Shown here in pieces: positions 9,493-19,588 of a stretch of DNA of 64,000 nucleotides. The DNA is from CAYOHR01 sp964512145 (GTDB taxonomy: Bacteria > Bacteroidota > Bacteroidia > Flavobacteriales_G > JALEGO01), in the NCBI GenBank assembly GCA_964512145.1, contig CAZEIM010000005.1, forward strand, positions 19,527-83,526. The letters are read 5' to 3'. The translations under genes were made by a program, and so were the position numbers. The notes under the pieces were generated by a model, which searched no databases, was not told the DNA's origin, and was given only the letters and a program-made list of their open reading frames with translations. How positions within the stretch are numbered: position 1 is the stretch's first letter; every line of letters starts with the position of its first letter.

Positions 9493-10743
9493 TTACTTTT
9501 TCCATTGGTTTATTGTATTTCCTTTTAAACCGTAAAATAAAATGAATAGGTAACAAAAAAGGGGAATAATTAGCGAAAATTCAGATGAAATTTGCTGGGT
9601 TAAATAAGCAAAAAAAGGAGGTATAACAGCACCTCCAACAATGGCCATAATTAAAATAGCTGAGGCTGTTTTAGTATGTTTACCTAAATCTCTGATAGAT
9701 AATGGCCAGATTGCGGGCCACATTAAGGCATTTCCAAAACCTAATGATAAAAAAAACACTAATGAATAATACCCATTAGTGAACATGGCAAAAAACACAC
9801 AAATTATATTAAAAATACTAGATATTATTAATGCCCTTTGTTGGGTAATGAATTTAGGTATAACTATTGCACCTATAACATATGCAATTACCATAGCCAT
9901 CAATGAATAAGAAGGAAAATATTGTGCTTGTAATAACGTATAACCTTGTAATTGACCATACGTTACTGCCATATCAATACTAATTACCTCTGCTCCAACG
10001 TACAAAAAAATACTTATTACACCTAATACTAAATAAGGATAATGCCAAATTTTTTTTTGGGTACCATCTACGTTATAACTTTGCTCTTTATCCTCTACAT
10101 TTGGTAAAGGAGAAAATTGGATCATTAATCCTAATAAAAAAAGTGTTATACCAATAATTATGTAGGGTAAAACTACTCTATTTGAAAGTTCATTTAAAAT
10201 AAATTCTTTTTCTTGTAATGAACTAGAATTCAGTGAATCTTGAATTGAATCAATGTTTAACAAAAAAAAGCTTCCTAATAAAATAGGCGCTGACATGCCT
10301 GCTATTTTATTAAATATACCCATAATACTTATTCTTTTAGCAGCACTATCAATTGACCCTGCTAGTGTAACGTATGGATTAGATGCAGTCTGCAGTAAAG
10401 ATAACCCAACACCAATAGTAAATAATGCGATTAAAAAAAGAATATATTCACGGGAAATTGCTGCTGGAATAAATAAAAAAGCCCCTAAAGACATAATCCA
10501 CAAGCCAAACATCATGCCTTTTTTTAGTCCAGTCTTTTTTAAAACCCACGAAGAAGGAAGGGCTGTAACAAAGTATGAAATATAAAAAGCAAAAGTGACC
10601 AACGAAGATTGAAAATCATTTAATTGACAAGAAATTTTAAGATAAGGTATTAATGAACTATTTAACCAGGTAATAAATCCGAAAATAAAGAAAAGGGAAG
10701 ATAATATCACAATGGTTAAAAGGTTTTTAGATGCTTTCTTCAT
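9493..10743 (-). CDS. Sugar MFS transporter (FucP/GluP type)
   Basis: A 416-residue membrane protein with about twelve hydrophobic segments. It has FFIFGFITWLNSSLIPYLK near residue 18, the usual first helix of the L-fucose/glucose-galactose proton symporter family. Family features such as LLQTASNPYVT (~117) and NALMWPAIWPLSI (~340) are present. These proteins import a hexose with protons across the inner membrane. The gene is divergent from pfkA across a 68-base spacer with one -7 box for each direction, which couples sugar uptake and glycolysis in layout. The exact sugar is not certain. Confidence 0.88.
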   Translation of the reverse strand: MKKASKNLLTIVILSSLFFIFGFITWLNSSLIPYLKISCQLNDFQSSLVTFAFYISYFVTALPSSWVLKKTGLKKGMMFGLWIMSLGAFLFIPAAISREYILFLIALFTIGVGLSLLQTASNPYVTLAGSIDSAAKRISIMGIFNKIAGMSAPILLGSFFLLNIDSIQDSLNSSSLQEKEFILNELSNRVVLPYIIIGITLFLLGLMIQFSPLPNVEDKEQSYNVDGTQKKIWHYPYLVLGVISIFLYVGAEVISIDMAVTYGQLQGYTLLQAQYFPSYSLMAMVIAYVIGAIVIPKFITQQRALIISSIFNIICVFFAMFTNGYYSLVFFLSLGFGNALMWPAIWPLSIRDLGKHTKTASAILIMAIVGGAVIPPFFAYLTQQISSEFSLIIPLFCYLFILFYGLKGNTINQWKK

Positions 10744-10758
10744 AATTTATTAAAAAAA

Positions 10759-10766
10759 CAAAAGTA
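10759..10766 (-). promoter_or_regulatory. -7 box for sugar transporter
   Basis: TACTTTTG on the minus strand matches TAnnTTTG and lies 15 bases upstream of ATG 10743. No clear -33 box is seen. Confidence 0.5.
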
Positions 10767-10787
10767 TTTCATTCCAAGAAAGTTTGA

Positions 10788-10795
10788 TACATTTG
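10788..10795 (+). promoter_or_regulatory. -7 box for pfkA
   Basis: TACATTTG matches TAnnTTTG and lies 16 bases upstream of ATG 10812. It is arranged back to back with the transporter box at 10759-10766. Confidence 0.5.
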
Positions 10796-10811
10796 AGTAT
10801 AAATTTATAGT

Positions 10812-11786
10812 ATGATTAAAAACATAGGTATTTTTACTTCTGGGGGTGATTCTCCTGGAATGAATGCTTGTATTCGAGCTATTGTAAGAACCTGTATTTA
10901 CCACAATCTTATGCCATTTGGCATTTTTAGAGGATATGAAGGTATGATTGATGGAGAAATAGAAGAAATGAACTCAAAATCGGTAGCTCAAATTATACAA
11001 AAAGGAGGTACAATTTTAAAATCATCTAGAAGTGAACGTTTTATGCATTATGAAGGAAGAAAAAAGGCCTATGAAAATTTAAAAAAGCATAATATTGATG
11101 CGCTAATTGCTATAGGAGGGGATGGGACATTTAAAGGCGCTGAAATATTTTCAAATGAATTTAATATACCCATTATTGGATTGCCAGGAACCATTGATAA
11201 TGATTTAGTTGGAACTGATTATACCATTGGCTATGATACAGCACTAAACACAGTAATTGAAGCTGTAGATAAATTAAGAGATACGGCCGACTCTCATAAC
11301 AGATTATTCATTGTAGAAGTAATGGGTAAAGATGCTGGATTCATAGCACTAAGAAGTGGTATAGCCAGTGGAGCTGAAGCAGCACTTATTCCTGAGACTA
11401 AAACATATATCCCTAAAATAATAGATAAGTTAGAACATGGCAGAAGAAGTAATAAAACCAGTGGGATAATTATTGTTGCAGAGGGAGATGATAGTGGCGG
11501 TGCTATGGAGGTAGCCAAAAAAATAAAAGAAAAATTTTCGTATTATGATATTCGGGTTTCCATTTTAGGTCATATACAAAGAGGTGGTAATCCAAGTGCT
11601 TATGACAGAATTTTATCCAGCAGATTGGGGTTTGGAGCCGTAAAAGGAATTTTAGAGGGACATAAAAGCGAAATGTTAGGCATTGTGAATGGTCAATATC
11701 ATTACACGCCATTTTCTAAAGCCGTAAAACATCATAATAAAGTGAATCAACACTTACTAGATTTAATAGAGGTATTATCTATTTAA
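10812..11786 (+). CDS. pfkA: ATP-dependent 6-phosphofructokinase
   Basis: A 324-residue PfkA-family enzyme that phosphorylates fructose 6-phosphate to fructose 1,6-bisphosphate, the committed step of glycolysis. Visible motifs are TSGGDSPGMNA (N-terminus), IGGDGTFKGA (~103) with Gly at the position that marks ATP rather than pyrophosphate as donor, the catalytic PGTIDND (~125), EVMGKDAGF (~168) and HIQRGGNPSAYDR near the C-terminus. Length is normal for bacterial PfkA. It converges with the next minus-strand gene with only two bases between the stops. Confidence 0.95.
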   Translation: MIKNIGIFTSGGDSPGMNACIRAIVRTCIYHNLMPFGIFRGYEGMIDGEIEEMNSKSVAQIIQKGGTILKSSRSERFMHYEGRKKAYENLKKHNIDALIAIGGDGTFKGAEIFSNEFNIPIIGLPGTIDNDLVGTDYTIGYDTALNTVIEAVDKLRDTADSHNRLFIVEVMGKDAGFIALRSGIASGAEAALIPETKTYIPKIIDKLEHGRRSNKTSGIIIVAEGDDSGGAMEVAKKIKEKFSYYDIRVSILGHIQRGGNPSAYDRILSSRLGFGAVKGILEGHKSEMLGIVNGQYHYTPFSKAVKHHNKVNQHLLDLIEVLSI

Positions 11787-11788
11787 AT

Positions 11789-13528
11789 TTATTTTTCAAC
11801 CGTAACCTGACCCGATTTTTGCTCTATTTTAGAGCCACAAATTGTTGTATATTGTAAGTCCCAATTATAAACTCCTGGTTTTACTTGTTTGCCATTTAAA
11901 TCAGTCCCTTTCCATTGTACTTTAGGATCTTTAGTCTCAAAAACCAATTTCCCAGAATTTGTTGATACTTTTAAGTAAAAATCCTTTACATCGTTAATGG
12001 TATAAGCAAAATAATTATTATACGAAGCACTTAATGAAAATTTATTAAGGGTGCTAAAAAATGTAGGTCTTGCATTAAATTTAACATATATTTTTTTCGT
12101 TTCTTTGCACCCATCACCAGTTAGCGTAACAGAGTAATAATTTGACTCCTTTACTACAATTGTGTTCGTTTTTTCTTTGGTTGACCATTCATACGTTACA
12201 TTTACACCACCTGGTTTTAAGACTAAACTACCAACACAATTTAACGTAGTATCTTTTAATAAAACAGAACAATCCGATTTTTTAGAAACATCTATGCTTG
12301 CTGGCTTATGATTTTGTGTTTCTGCATTATTTTGTGTTTGACTAGAAATATTTGAGTCAAATTTTCCAATACTAGGCTTAGACGGCAATCCATAAACACT
12401 ATATGTATTTCCTAAACTTAAAGCAGATTCTTTGTATAAACAAGAGGCTCCGCTTAAATTGGGCTTTTCTATTATATCTAAAAAATTGTATGTTTTAGCA
12501 ATATAAATTTTATTATCGGGCCCTAATTGAATAGCACCATAAAAAATACTTTGGTCTGTTTTTTTAAAAATTTGTATAGGTTTATCTGAACCAGATGATA
12601 AGTCAATTTGAGCAACAGACATGGGGCCTTCTAAATAGGAAACGTATAATTTTGAGTTGTCGGGAGAAAACTCAATACCATATGCTTTTCCAACTGAAGT
12701 ATAATTTTTTAACCATGTAATTTTTCCTGTTTCAGAATCGAAGTTAAATAGTTCAATCGGTGAATTTTCTCTATAACAAGTTGTTACGGCTAGTTTAGTT
12801 CCATCGTGCGATGGTTTTAAATAACCAATGGCCTCACTCCCATCATTTCTGCTTTCATTTTTATAATAAATTCCAGCGTTCGATTCAACTTTATTTGTAA
12901 TTCCATTTTCAGTGAGTAGGTAAGCAATAAAAGTATTTGAGTTCCAAGTATGACCAATAATCCAAATATCTTTACCATTTTTATGAAAAACACTCGTGAT
13001 TTTTTCACTTACCGGACCCGTTAATTTAGAGTTTAATATCGATAACTCGTATTGTATATTTTTTGTCAACAAATCAGGCGTGTAATAGGCATCATTCTTC
13101 ATTTTTTGAACATTATTTGAAGTTTCATTTCCTATTTTTAGCACACTGTAGTTTAAGCCTTTTAAACCAGCTTTTTCATCCACTGTAAAAATATAGTATT
13201 CATTTAGAGTGTTTGGTTTTAAACAAACAACAATTTGCGCAGATGATTTATTGCCATGTAACTCTTTTTCTTCATTTATTACTTCGTGTTTATTGTTCCA
13301 AATTTTAACCCCATTGGTATAAAATAAAATCTGACCAGTTTTATCAGAAACTGAAACACAAGACTCGTCAGTAAACATTTGATTATCAGATAATCTAGTA
13401 GTTTTTTGTGAACCAAATTTTATTCCAGCACCATTACCAAAATACCATGTGTTGAAGTAATTTTGAGTATGACTATCGTTAATGAATACTAAATAAAATA
13501 TAAAGGCTAATAATAATCTAAAAAACAT
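11789..13528 (-). CDS. Secreted beta-propeller protein with gliding-type C-terminal domain
   Basis: A 579-residue secreted protein with an N-terminal hydrophobic signal. It opens with NTWYFGNGAGIKF and TDESCVSVSD, a start seen in Bacteroidota proteins with PD40/WD40-like propellers. Propeller-like strands run to about residue 370 (LKPSHDGTKLAVT, FSPDNSKLYVS, LGPDNKIYIAK). A cysteine-containing Ig-like stretch follows (~400-470). The end resembles the gliding-motility-associated C-terminal domain, with WKGTDLNGKQVKPGVYNWDL. Such domains direct export by the type IX system to the cell surface. The gene lies directly downstream of the PorE-like gene (1-base spacing), probably in one transcript. 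Confidence 0.75.
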   Translation of the reverse strand: MFFRLLLAFIFYLVFINDSHTQNYFNTWYFGNGAGIKFGSQKTTRLSDNQMFTDESCVSVSDKTGQILFYTNGVKIWNNKHEVINEEKELHGNKSSAQIVVCLKPNTLNEYYIFTVDEKAGLKGLNYSVLKIGNETSNNVQKMKNDAYYTPDLLTKNIQYELSILNSKLTGPVSEKITSVFHKNGKDIWIIGHTWNSNTFIAYLLTENGITNKVESNAGIYYKNESRNDGSEAIGYLKPSHDGTKLAVTTCYRENSPIELFNFDSETGKITWLKNYTSVGKAYGIEFSPDNSKLYVSYLEGPMSVAQIDLSSGSDKPIQIFKKTDQSIFYGAIQLGPDNKIYIAKTYNFLDIIEKPNLSGASCLYKESALSLGNTYSVYGLPSKPSIGKFDSNISSQTQNNAETQNHKPASIDVSKKSDCSVLLKDTTLNCVGSLVLKPGGVNVTYEWSTKEKTNTIVVKESNYYSVTLTGDGCKETKKIYVKFNARPTFFSTLNKFSLSASYNNYFAYTINDVKDFYLKVSTNSGKLVFETKDPKVQWKGTDLNGKQVKPGVYNWDLQYTTICGSKIEQKSGQVTVEK

Positions 13529-13529
13529 A

Positions 13530-15989
13530 TTATTTCAATACCGCTTTTACAACAGCTCTTCTGTTTTTAGATCTTCCTTCTGGATTATCAGATCCATCAG
13601 GCTTAGTATTAGGTTGTGCAGGTCTATCTTCACCATAAAACTCTAATTTAACACTATTTTTAGCTATCTTTTGACTTGTCAAATAAGCTAAAACCGAATT
13701 AGCTCTTCGCTTAGAAAGATTTAAGTTATATTCAGATTTACCCAAAGCATCGGTATGACCTTCAATCACTAAATTGACTTTGTCTTTATTTTTTATGTAA
13801 AAATCGGTCAACACATTAAGATTTTTATGATATTCAGGATTAACGGCAATACTATTAAAATCAAACAAAACAGTTACTACATCCGGTAATATTAAAGCAT
13901 TCTTGTCTTTTAAAGAAGTTATTGACTCAGAACTATTATCTAATTTTTCATCCGTTTTTAATGGTTGATCAGAATCCTTTTTTACATCGGATGAAGCAAG
14001 AGTTTGTTCATCTTCTTTAGGTTTTTCTTTAAAATCTGTATTTTTAAATTTATCATAAGAAACCACTAATAAGGTATCATTGTCAATAATTAAAGGCTGT
14101 TTATTAATAGAATCGGAAGGTGAACCTGAATATGTTACTGCCTCAGTATAGGCTTCATTAGTAACTACTCTTTGGTACTGATCCGTAACTTCATCGGTGA
14201 TATCCTTAACGGTATTAATTTTTTGTTCTAATGCTAAACGAGCATTTTCATCATTTTGAGAAGAATCCGTCAATTCAACAATATCTTTAACTAAATCTTT
14301 TAAATAATCCGGATTAGCTTGTTTTAATTTAGGATCTAATTTTTCAGTTACTCGTAAATCTTCAAATGAATTAACTACTGTAATATTTTCAGAAACTAAA
14401 TCTCCCGAACCTGTTTTCTTTAATAAAATTTCTTGATAAAACTCATGAAAATGTTCTTGATCCGGAATGTTTAATTCAATTTGATAATTATCGTAACCTT
14501 CAGCTGAAATAATCATATTATAGCTTTTACCTGGGGGTAAAATCATTAAATATTTTCCGGTTTTAATATTTGGATTATACACATATTTTTGTTTTTCATT
14601 ATCTTCTTTTCCAAATACATCTATAGAAGCTAAAATTTCTTGATTGTTTTCTGTTCTAACAACTCCTTTTATTAAAACCAAAGGACGAACGTCTTCATCT
14701 AATGTAACTCTATATATATCATCCATTCCATCTACATTATTTCTGGATGATGTAAAAAAGCCTTTTTTACCATCGGCAGTTAATACAAAATGTAAATCAT
14801 CAAAAACGGTATTAATTGGATATCCCATGTTAACAGGTGCACTCCATTTTCCATCTTCATATACTGACTTAAAAATATCAAAACCTCCAATTGAATTACC
14901 TGAGTTTGAAGCAAAATAAAGAGTTTTACCATCAGGATGAATAAAAGGAGACTCCTCATCATAAGGGGAGTTTATTTCGGAAATATTTTGAGGCGTTCCC
15001 CACTCTCCATTTTCTAATTTTTCACATTTATATATATCTAATCCGCCTTTTCCTTCTTTGCGATCACTGGTAAAATATACCACTTTTTCATCCAAAGAAA
15101 CACTAGCACTGGTTTCCCAGTACTTTTTTGAGTTAATTGTAGCCCCATTATCAATTAACATAGGGGTTCCCCACACATCCGCTTCTAAAAAGGAGTAAAA
15201 TAAACTCCCTGAATTTTTTCCTCCTTTATAAAAAATCAATTTTCTACCATCGGCAGATAAGCTAACACTTGCCTCATGATTGGAAGTATTAACGTTTGTT
15301 CCAATATTTTTAGGATTTTCCCAATACCCATATTTATCTCGTGATGAAATGTAAATATCTTCAAAATATTTACCGTCAATATCTTTTAATCCACCTGTGT
15401 TTTCAGGTCTTCTGGATGTAAATATTAACACAGATTCATCAGCAGATATCACCGGTTTATATTCAGGATATGAGGTATTAATAGGATTTTGAATATTTAA
15501 AATCTCATAATTTTGTTTTGCTTCGTAGGCTTTTTTGGCATTGGAAGACATTTCAATTTCTCGGTTGATTAAGTTCTTTAAAAAATCATCCTCTAAACTA
15601 AGAGACTCTAAACTTGTTGTAAAAGACTGAATAGCCTCATCAAACCTTTCATTTAAATGCAATGCTCTAGCTAAATAAAAATAATACTCATCCCGAACAT
15701 CAGAAGTTGATAATAATTCTTCATTCGACTTAATAAGTGTTAAAGCTAAAGGAGCATTTTTTCGCAACTCTATTAAACAACTTCCCTTTTTAAAATCATA
15801 ATAGGCTTTCCCTTCAGGCATTAATTCGGCCAACTTATCATAGCACTCATATGCTAATTCAAAATTTTGTTCATAAAATGCTTTTTCAGCTTTTTCGATA
15901 AGCTTCTTTGTTTCACCTGCAAAAGTTACATTGTTTAAAGAAAACAAAGCTATATGGAGCCAAAAAAACAGGATAATATTTTTTACCAT
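13530..15989 (-). CDS. PorE-like outer-membrane protein: TPR, PD40 propeller, carboxypeptidase-regulatory-like domain, OmpA
   Basis: The order of domains matches PorE of the type IX secretion system. A signal peptide is followed by TPR helices (to ~160) and then a PD40 propeller with repeats such as ISADESVLIFTSRRP, LSADGRKLIFYKGG and IHPDGKTLYFASNS. After that come a carboxypeptidase-regulatory-like fold (IKGVVRTENNQEILASIDV) and a coiled stretch. The C-terminal OmpA domain has VIEGHTDALG, NLNLSKRRANSV and GRSKNRR, which bind peptidoglycan. The frame is open to 16109, but I place the start at ATG 15989. It begins a clean signal peptide (MVKNIILFFW), and a perfect -7 box lies at 16010-16017, inside the longer frame. 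PorE anchors the secretion machine to the cell wall. Many OmpA/PD40 paralogues exist, so the exact role is inferred. Confidence 0.82.
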   Translation of the reverse strand: MVKNIILFFWLHIALFSLNNVTFAGETKKLIEKAEKAFYEQNFELAYECYDKLAELMPEGKAYYDFKKGSCLIELRKNAPLALTLIKSNEELLSTSDVRDEYYFYLARALHLNERFDEAIQSFTTSLESLSLEDDFLKNLINREIEMSSNAKKAYEAKQNYEILNIQNPINTSYPEYKPVISADESVLIFTSRRPENTGGLKDIDGKYFEDIYISSRDKYGYWENPKNIGTNVNTSNHEASVSLSADGRKLIFYKGGKNSGSLFYSFLEADVWGTPMLIDNGATINSKKYWETSASVSLDEKVVYFTSDRKEGKGGLDIYKCEKLENGEWGTPQNISEINSPYDEESPFIHPDGKTLYFASNSGNSIGGFDIFKSVYEDGKWSAPVNMGYPINTVFDDLHFVLTADGKKGFFTSSRNNVDGMDDIYRVTLDEDVRPLVLIKGVVRTENNQEILASIDVFGKEDNEKQKYVYNPNIKTGKYLMILPPGKSYNMIISAEGYDNYQIELNIPDQEHFHEFYQEILLKKTGSGDLVSENITVVNSFEDLRVTEKLDPKLKQANPDYLKDLVKDIVELTDSSQNDENARLALEQKINTVKDITDEVTDQYQRVVTNEAYTEAVTYSGSPSDSINKQPLIIDNDTLLVVSYDKFKNTDFKEKPKEDEQTLASSDVKKDSDQPLKTDEKLDNSSESITSLKDKNALILPDVVTVLFDFNSIAVNPEYHKNLNVLTDFYIKNKDKVNLVIEGHTDALGKSEYNLNLSKRRANSVLAYLTSQKIAKNSVKLEFYGEDRPAQPNTKPDGSDNPEGRSKNRRAVVKAVLK

Positions 15990-16009
15990 CGTAATTATAA
16001 ATCTTTTGC

Positions 16010-16017
16010 CAAAAATA
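16010..16017 (-). promoter_or_regulatory. -7 box that decides the start of the PorE-like gene
   Basis: TATTTTTG on the minus strand is a perfect TAnnTTTG, 20 bases upstream of ATG 15989. It falls inside the 5' extension of the open frame, so the extension is probably untranslated. Confidence 0.5.
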
Positions 16018-16134
16018 TATTTTTTGTTCATAAAAAAATACATTTTGGATAAATTGTTTAAAAAACATTCACTCTTATTTATTTTCTGAAACATATTTTT
16101 ATTTAACATTGAAAAAAATTATCAACCCATACGC

Positions 16135-19100
16135 ATGATAAAAAAAGTATTAGTAGCCAACAGAGGGGAAATTGCCATTCGGATATTTAGAGCTTGTGTA
16201 GAATTAGGTATAAAGACAGTTGCTGTTTATACTTTTGAAGACCGATATTCACAGCACAGATATAAAGCAGACGAAGCCTATCAGTTAGGTAATGAAAACG
16301 ACCCTTTAAAACCATATTTGAATATTGATGAAATTATTAATGTTGCTTTAGAGAACAATGTAGATGCTATTCATCCAGGCTATGGATTTTTATCTGAAAA
16401 TGCTCTGTTTGCAAAAAAATGTGCAGAAAAAGGCATTACTTTCATTGGACCTAAACCAGAGGTAATGGAAGCTTTAGGTGATAAAATTAAAGCAAAAAAA
16501 GTTGCCATATCACAAAACATACCTATTATTCAAAGCAACCAACAAAATTTAACGGATATTTCCACTGCCATTAAAGAAGCTGAAAACATTGGCTATCCGG
16601 TTATTATTAAGGCTTCTGCCGGTGGAGGTGGTAGAGGTATGCGTATAATCCGAAACCAAACTGAATTAGAAATTGCTTTCCCTGAAGCTAAAAGAGAAGC
16701 CAAAAATGCTTTTGGAGACGATACTCTTTTTATAGAAAAATTTGTTGAAAATCCTAGGCACATCGAAGTTCAAATTGTTGCCGACAATTATGGAAATGTA
16801 GTTCATTTATTTGAAAGAGATTGTTCGGTTCAAAGGAGATTTCAAAAAGTAGTAGAAATTGCTCCCGCATTTAATCTAAAACAAGAAACTAAAAACAAAT
16901 TATACGAGTACGCCATAAAAATTGCACAAGCGGTTCGATATAATAATGTTGGTACGGTAGAGTTTTTGGTAGATCAGCATGAAAATATTTACTTTATTGA
17001 GGTTAACCCTCGTATTCAGGTTGAACATACCGTAACAGAAATGGTAACAGGCATTGATTTAATTAAATCTCAAATTTTTATTGCTTCTGGGCAAAAATTA
17101 TCCGACCACGTAAGTATTGCCAATCAAGAATCGGTTAAAACCTATGGTTACGCCATACAGTGCCGAATAACAACAGAAGATCCGGAGCAGGATTTTAAGC
17201 CTGACTTTGGCGTGATAACCACTTATAGAAGTGCCTCAGGATTTGGTATAAGGTTAGATGAAGGAAGTTTGTATCAAGGCGTTAAAATTAGTCCGTTTTT
17301 TGACTCATTATTAGTTAAAATATCTGCTCATTCTAGGTCTTTTGATGGAGCTATTAGAAGAATGACACGTGCACTTAGAGAAACCAGAATAAGGGGTGTA
17401 AAAACCAACATATCCTTTTTAGATAATGTAATCAACCACCCTCAATTTAAAGAAGGAAAAGTAACCGTAAACTTCATTCAAAATACACCGGAACTTTTTA
17501 AAATTGATCAGCGATTAGACCGTGCAACTAAAATTGTACAGTATTTAGGAAATGTTGTAGTAAATGGAAATCCGGATGTAAAAACGCTAGAAAAAAGAAT
17601 CTCCTTTCCTAAACCAGTTGTGCCTAAATTTAATCATTATGAAAATTATCCTAAAGGGACAAAAGACTTACTGAATGAATTGGGACCTGAAAAGTTTTGC
17701 CAATGGCTGAAAGCTGAACAAAAAATTCATTTCACGGATACAACTTTTAGAGACGCGCATCAATCTTTACTGGCAACTAGAATGCGTACCTACGATATGT
17801 TGAAAGTAGCTGAAAGTTTTGCTAAAAATCACCCAAACGTATTTAGCATGGAAGTATGGGGAGGTGCTACTTTTGATGTTTGTTTGCGTTTTTTATATGA
17901 AAATCCATGGAACAGATTAATTGAATTAAGAAAAGCAATCCCAAATATATTGTTGCAAATGCTTATTCGAGGATCAAATGCTGTGGGATATACCTCCTAT
18001 CCAGATAATGTGGTAGATGCATTTATTCAAAAATCTTGGGAAAATGGAGTGGATGTTTTTAGAATATTTGACTCATTAAATTGGTTAAAAGCCATGGAAC
18101 AAAGTATTTTATCGGTGCGAAATAAAACAGGGGGTATTGCAGAAGTGGCTATGTGCTACACCGGAGATATCCTAAACCCCAAGCGTACTAAATATACATT
18201 AAAATATTACTTGCAATTAGCCAAAGATATTGAAAATGCTGGAGCTCATATGTTGGCCATAAAAGATATGTCGGGCTTATTGAAACCTATTGCGGCAAAA
18301 GAGCTAATTACTGCTTTAAAACAAACTATTTCTATTCCTATACATTTACATACACACGACACGTCTTCTTTGCAATCGGCCACCTATTTAATGGCTATTG
18401 AATCGGGTGTTGATGTATTAGATGTTGCCCTTGGTGGATTATCGGGCTTAACATCTCAACCAAACTTTAATGCCATGGTTGAAATGTTAAGGTTTCATCC
18501 AAGAGAAAACGAAACCAACATAGAAACATTAAATCAATTTTCAAACTATTGGGAAGATGTAAGAGAGTATTATTATCCTTTTGAATCTGGAATGAAAGCA
18601 AGTTCTGCAGAGGTGTTCCAGCATGAAATACCGGGTGGACAATATTCTAATTTAAAACCACAAGCCATCGCTTTAGGATTAGGAGATAAATTTGAAGAGA
18701 TTAAAACCATGTACGCTCAAGTAAACGAACTTTTTGGTGATATCATTAAGGTTACCCCTAGCTCAAAAGTAGTTGGAGATATGGCTCAATTTATGGTTAG
18801 TAATAACTTAACCGTTGAGGATATTTTTACCAAAGGCGAAACTATTTCTTTTCCCGAATCGGTTCAATCCTTTTTTAGAGGTGAATTAGGCCAACCTCCG
18901 GGAGGTTTTCCGGAAAACCTTCAAAAAATTATTTTAAAAGATAAAACTCCCATTAGTGGTCGACCTAACGATTCTTTAAAACCCATTGATTTAGAAAATG
19001 AATTTAATGTATTTGTAAAAAACTTTCAAAAAGGCTTTGACCGAAAATTAGTATTCACCGATTTTTTATCTTACTTAATGTACCCTAAAGTTTGGAAGGA

Positions 19101-19581
19101 GTCTTACGAAAAACACAAAGAATATGGTGATATATCTAAAATTCCTACTAAAAACTTTTTTTACGGTATGGAGCTTATGGAAGAAACCATCATTGAAATT
19201 GCTCATGGAAAATCTATTATAGTAAAACTTTTGTCAATAGGCCCTGCAGACAAAGAAGGAAAAAGAACCGTGTTTTTTAAAGTAAACGGGCAAACTCGAA
19301 ATGTGGAAATTTTAGATCATTCATTACATGTAGAGAAAAAAGAAAACAAAAAAGCAGATACCGCAAATACAAATCATTTAGCAGCCCCTCTACAAGGGAA
19401 ATTATCTAAAATTTTTATTCAAAAAGGTCAAAAAGTTCAAAAAAATGAACCTTTATTTGTTATAGAAGCCATGAAAATGGAAACCACTATAACGGCCTCC
19501 AAAGAAAGTAAAATATTGGATATAGTTTTACAAGAAGGCTCCATGGTTAACTCAGAAGATTTGGTGTTGGTGTTAGAGTAA
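16135..19581 (+). CDS. pyc: Pyruvate carboxylase
   Basis: A 1148-residue single-chain pyruvate carboxylase. It carboxylates pyruvate to oxaloacetate with bicarbonate, ATP and biotin, replenishing the TCA cycle. The biotin carboxylase domain occupies ~1-460 (ANRGEIAIRIFRAC; ATP-grasp loop SAGGGGRGMR; RDCSVQRRFQKV; EVNPRIQVEHTVTE). The carboxyltransferase domain starts at ~530 with DTTFRDAHQSLLATR and includes AIKDMSG and HTHDTS, the metal-binding region. The biotinyl domain at the end carries EAMKMET, whose lysine is biotinylated. Length and domain order are those of the alpha4-type enzyme. It is divergent from the PorE-like gene. Confidence 0.96.
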   Translation: MIKKVLVANRGEIAIRIFRACVELGIKTVAVYTFEDRYSQHRYKADEAYQLGNENDPLKPYLNIDEIINVALENNVDAIHPGYGFLSENALFAKKCAEKGITFIGPKPEVMEALGDKIKAKKVAISQNIPIIQSNQQNLTDISTAIKEAENIGYPVIIKASAGGGGRGMRIIRNQTELEIAFPEAKREAKNAFGDDTLFIEKFVENPRHIEVQIVADNYGNVVHLFERDCSVQRRFQKVVEIAPAFNLKQETKNKLYEYAIKIAQAVRYNNVGTVEFLVDQHENIYFIEVNPRIQVEHTVTEMVTGIDLIKSQIFIASGQKLSDHVSIANQESVKTYGYAIQCRITTEDPEQDFKPDFGVITTYRSASGFGIRLDEGSLYQGVKISPFFDSLLVKISAHSRSFDGAIRRMTRALRETRIRGVKTNISFLDNVINHPQFKEGKVTVNFIQNTPELFKIDQRLDRATKIVQYLGNVVVNGNPDVKTLEKRISFPKPVVPKFNHYENYPKGTKDLLNELGPEKFCQWLKAEQKIHFTDTTFRDAHQSLLATRMRTYDMLKVAESFAKNHPNVFSMEVWGGATFDVCLRFLYENPWNRLIELRKAIPNILLQMLIRGSNAVGYTSYPDNVVDAFIQKSWENGVDVFRIFDSLNWLKAMEQSILSVRNKTGGIAEVAMCYTGDILNPKRTKYTLKYYLQLAKDIENAGAHMLAIKDMSGLLKPIAAKELITALKQTISIPIHLHTHDTSSLQSATYLMAIESGVDVLDVALGGLSGLTSQPNFNAMVEMLRFHPRENETNIETLNQFSNYWEDVREYYYPFESGMKASSAEVFQHEIPGGQYSNLKPQAIALGLGDKFEEIKTMYAQVNELFGDIIKVTPSSKVVGDMAQFMVSNNLTVEDIFTKGETISFPESVQSFFRGELGQPPGGFPENLQKIILKDKTPISGRPNDSLKPIDLENEFNVFVKNFQKGFDRKLVFTDFLSYLMYPKVWKESYEKHKEYGDISKIPTKNFFYGMELMEETIIEIAHGKSIIVKLLSIGPADKEGKRTVFFKVNGQTRNVEILDHSLHVEKKENKKADTANTNHLAAPLQGKLSKIFIQKGQKVQKNEPLFVIEAMKMETTITASKESKILDIVLQEGSMVNSEDLVLVLE

Positions 19582-19588
19582 AATGAGC

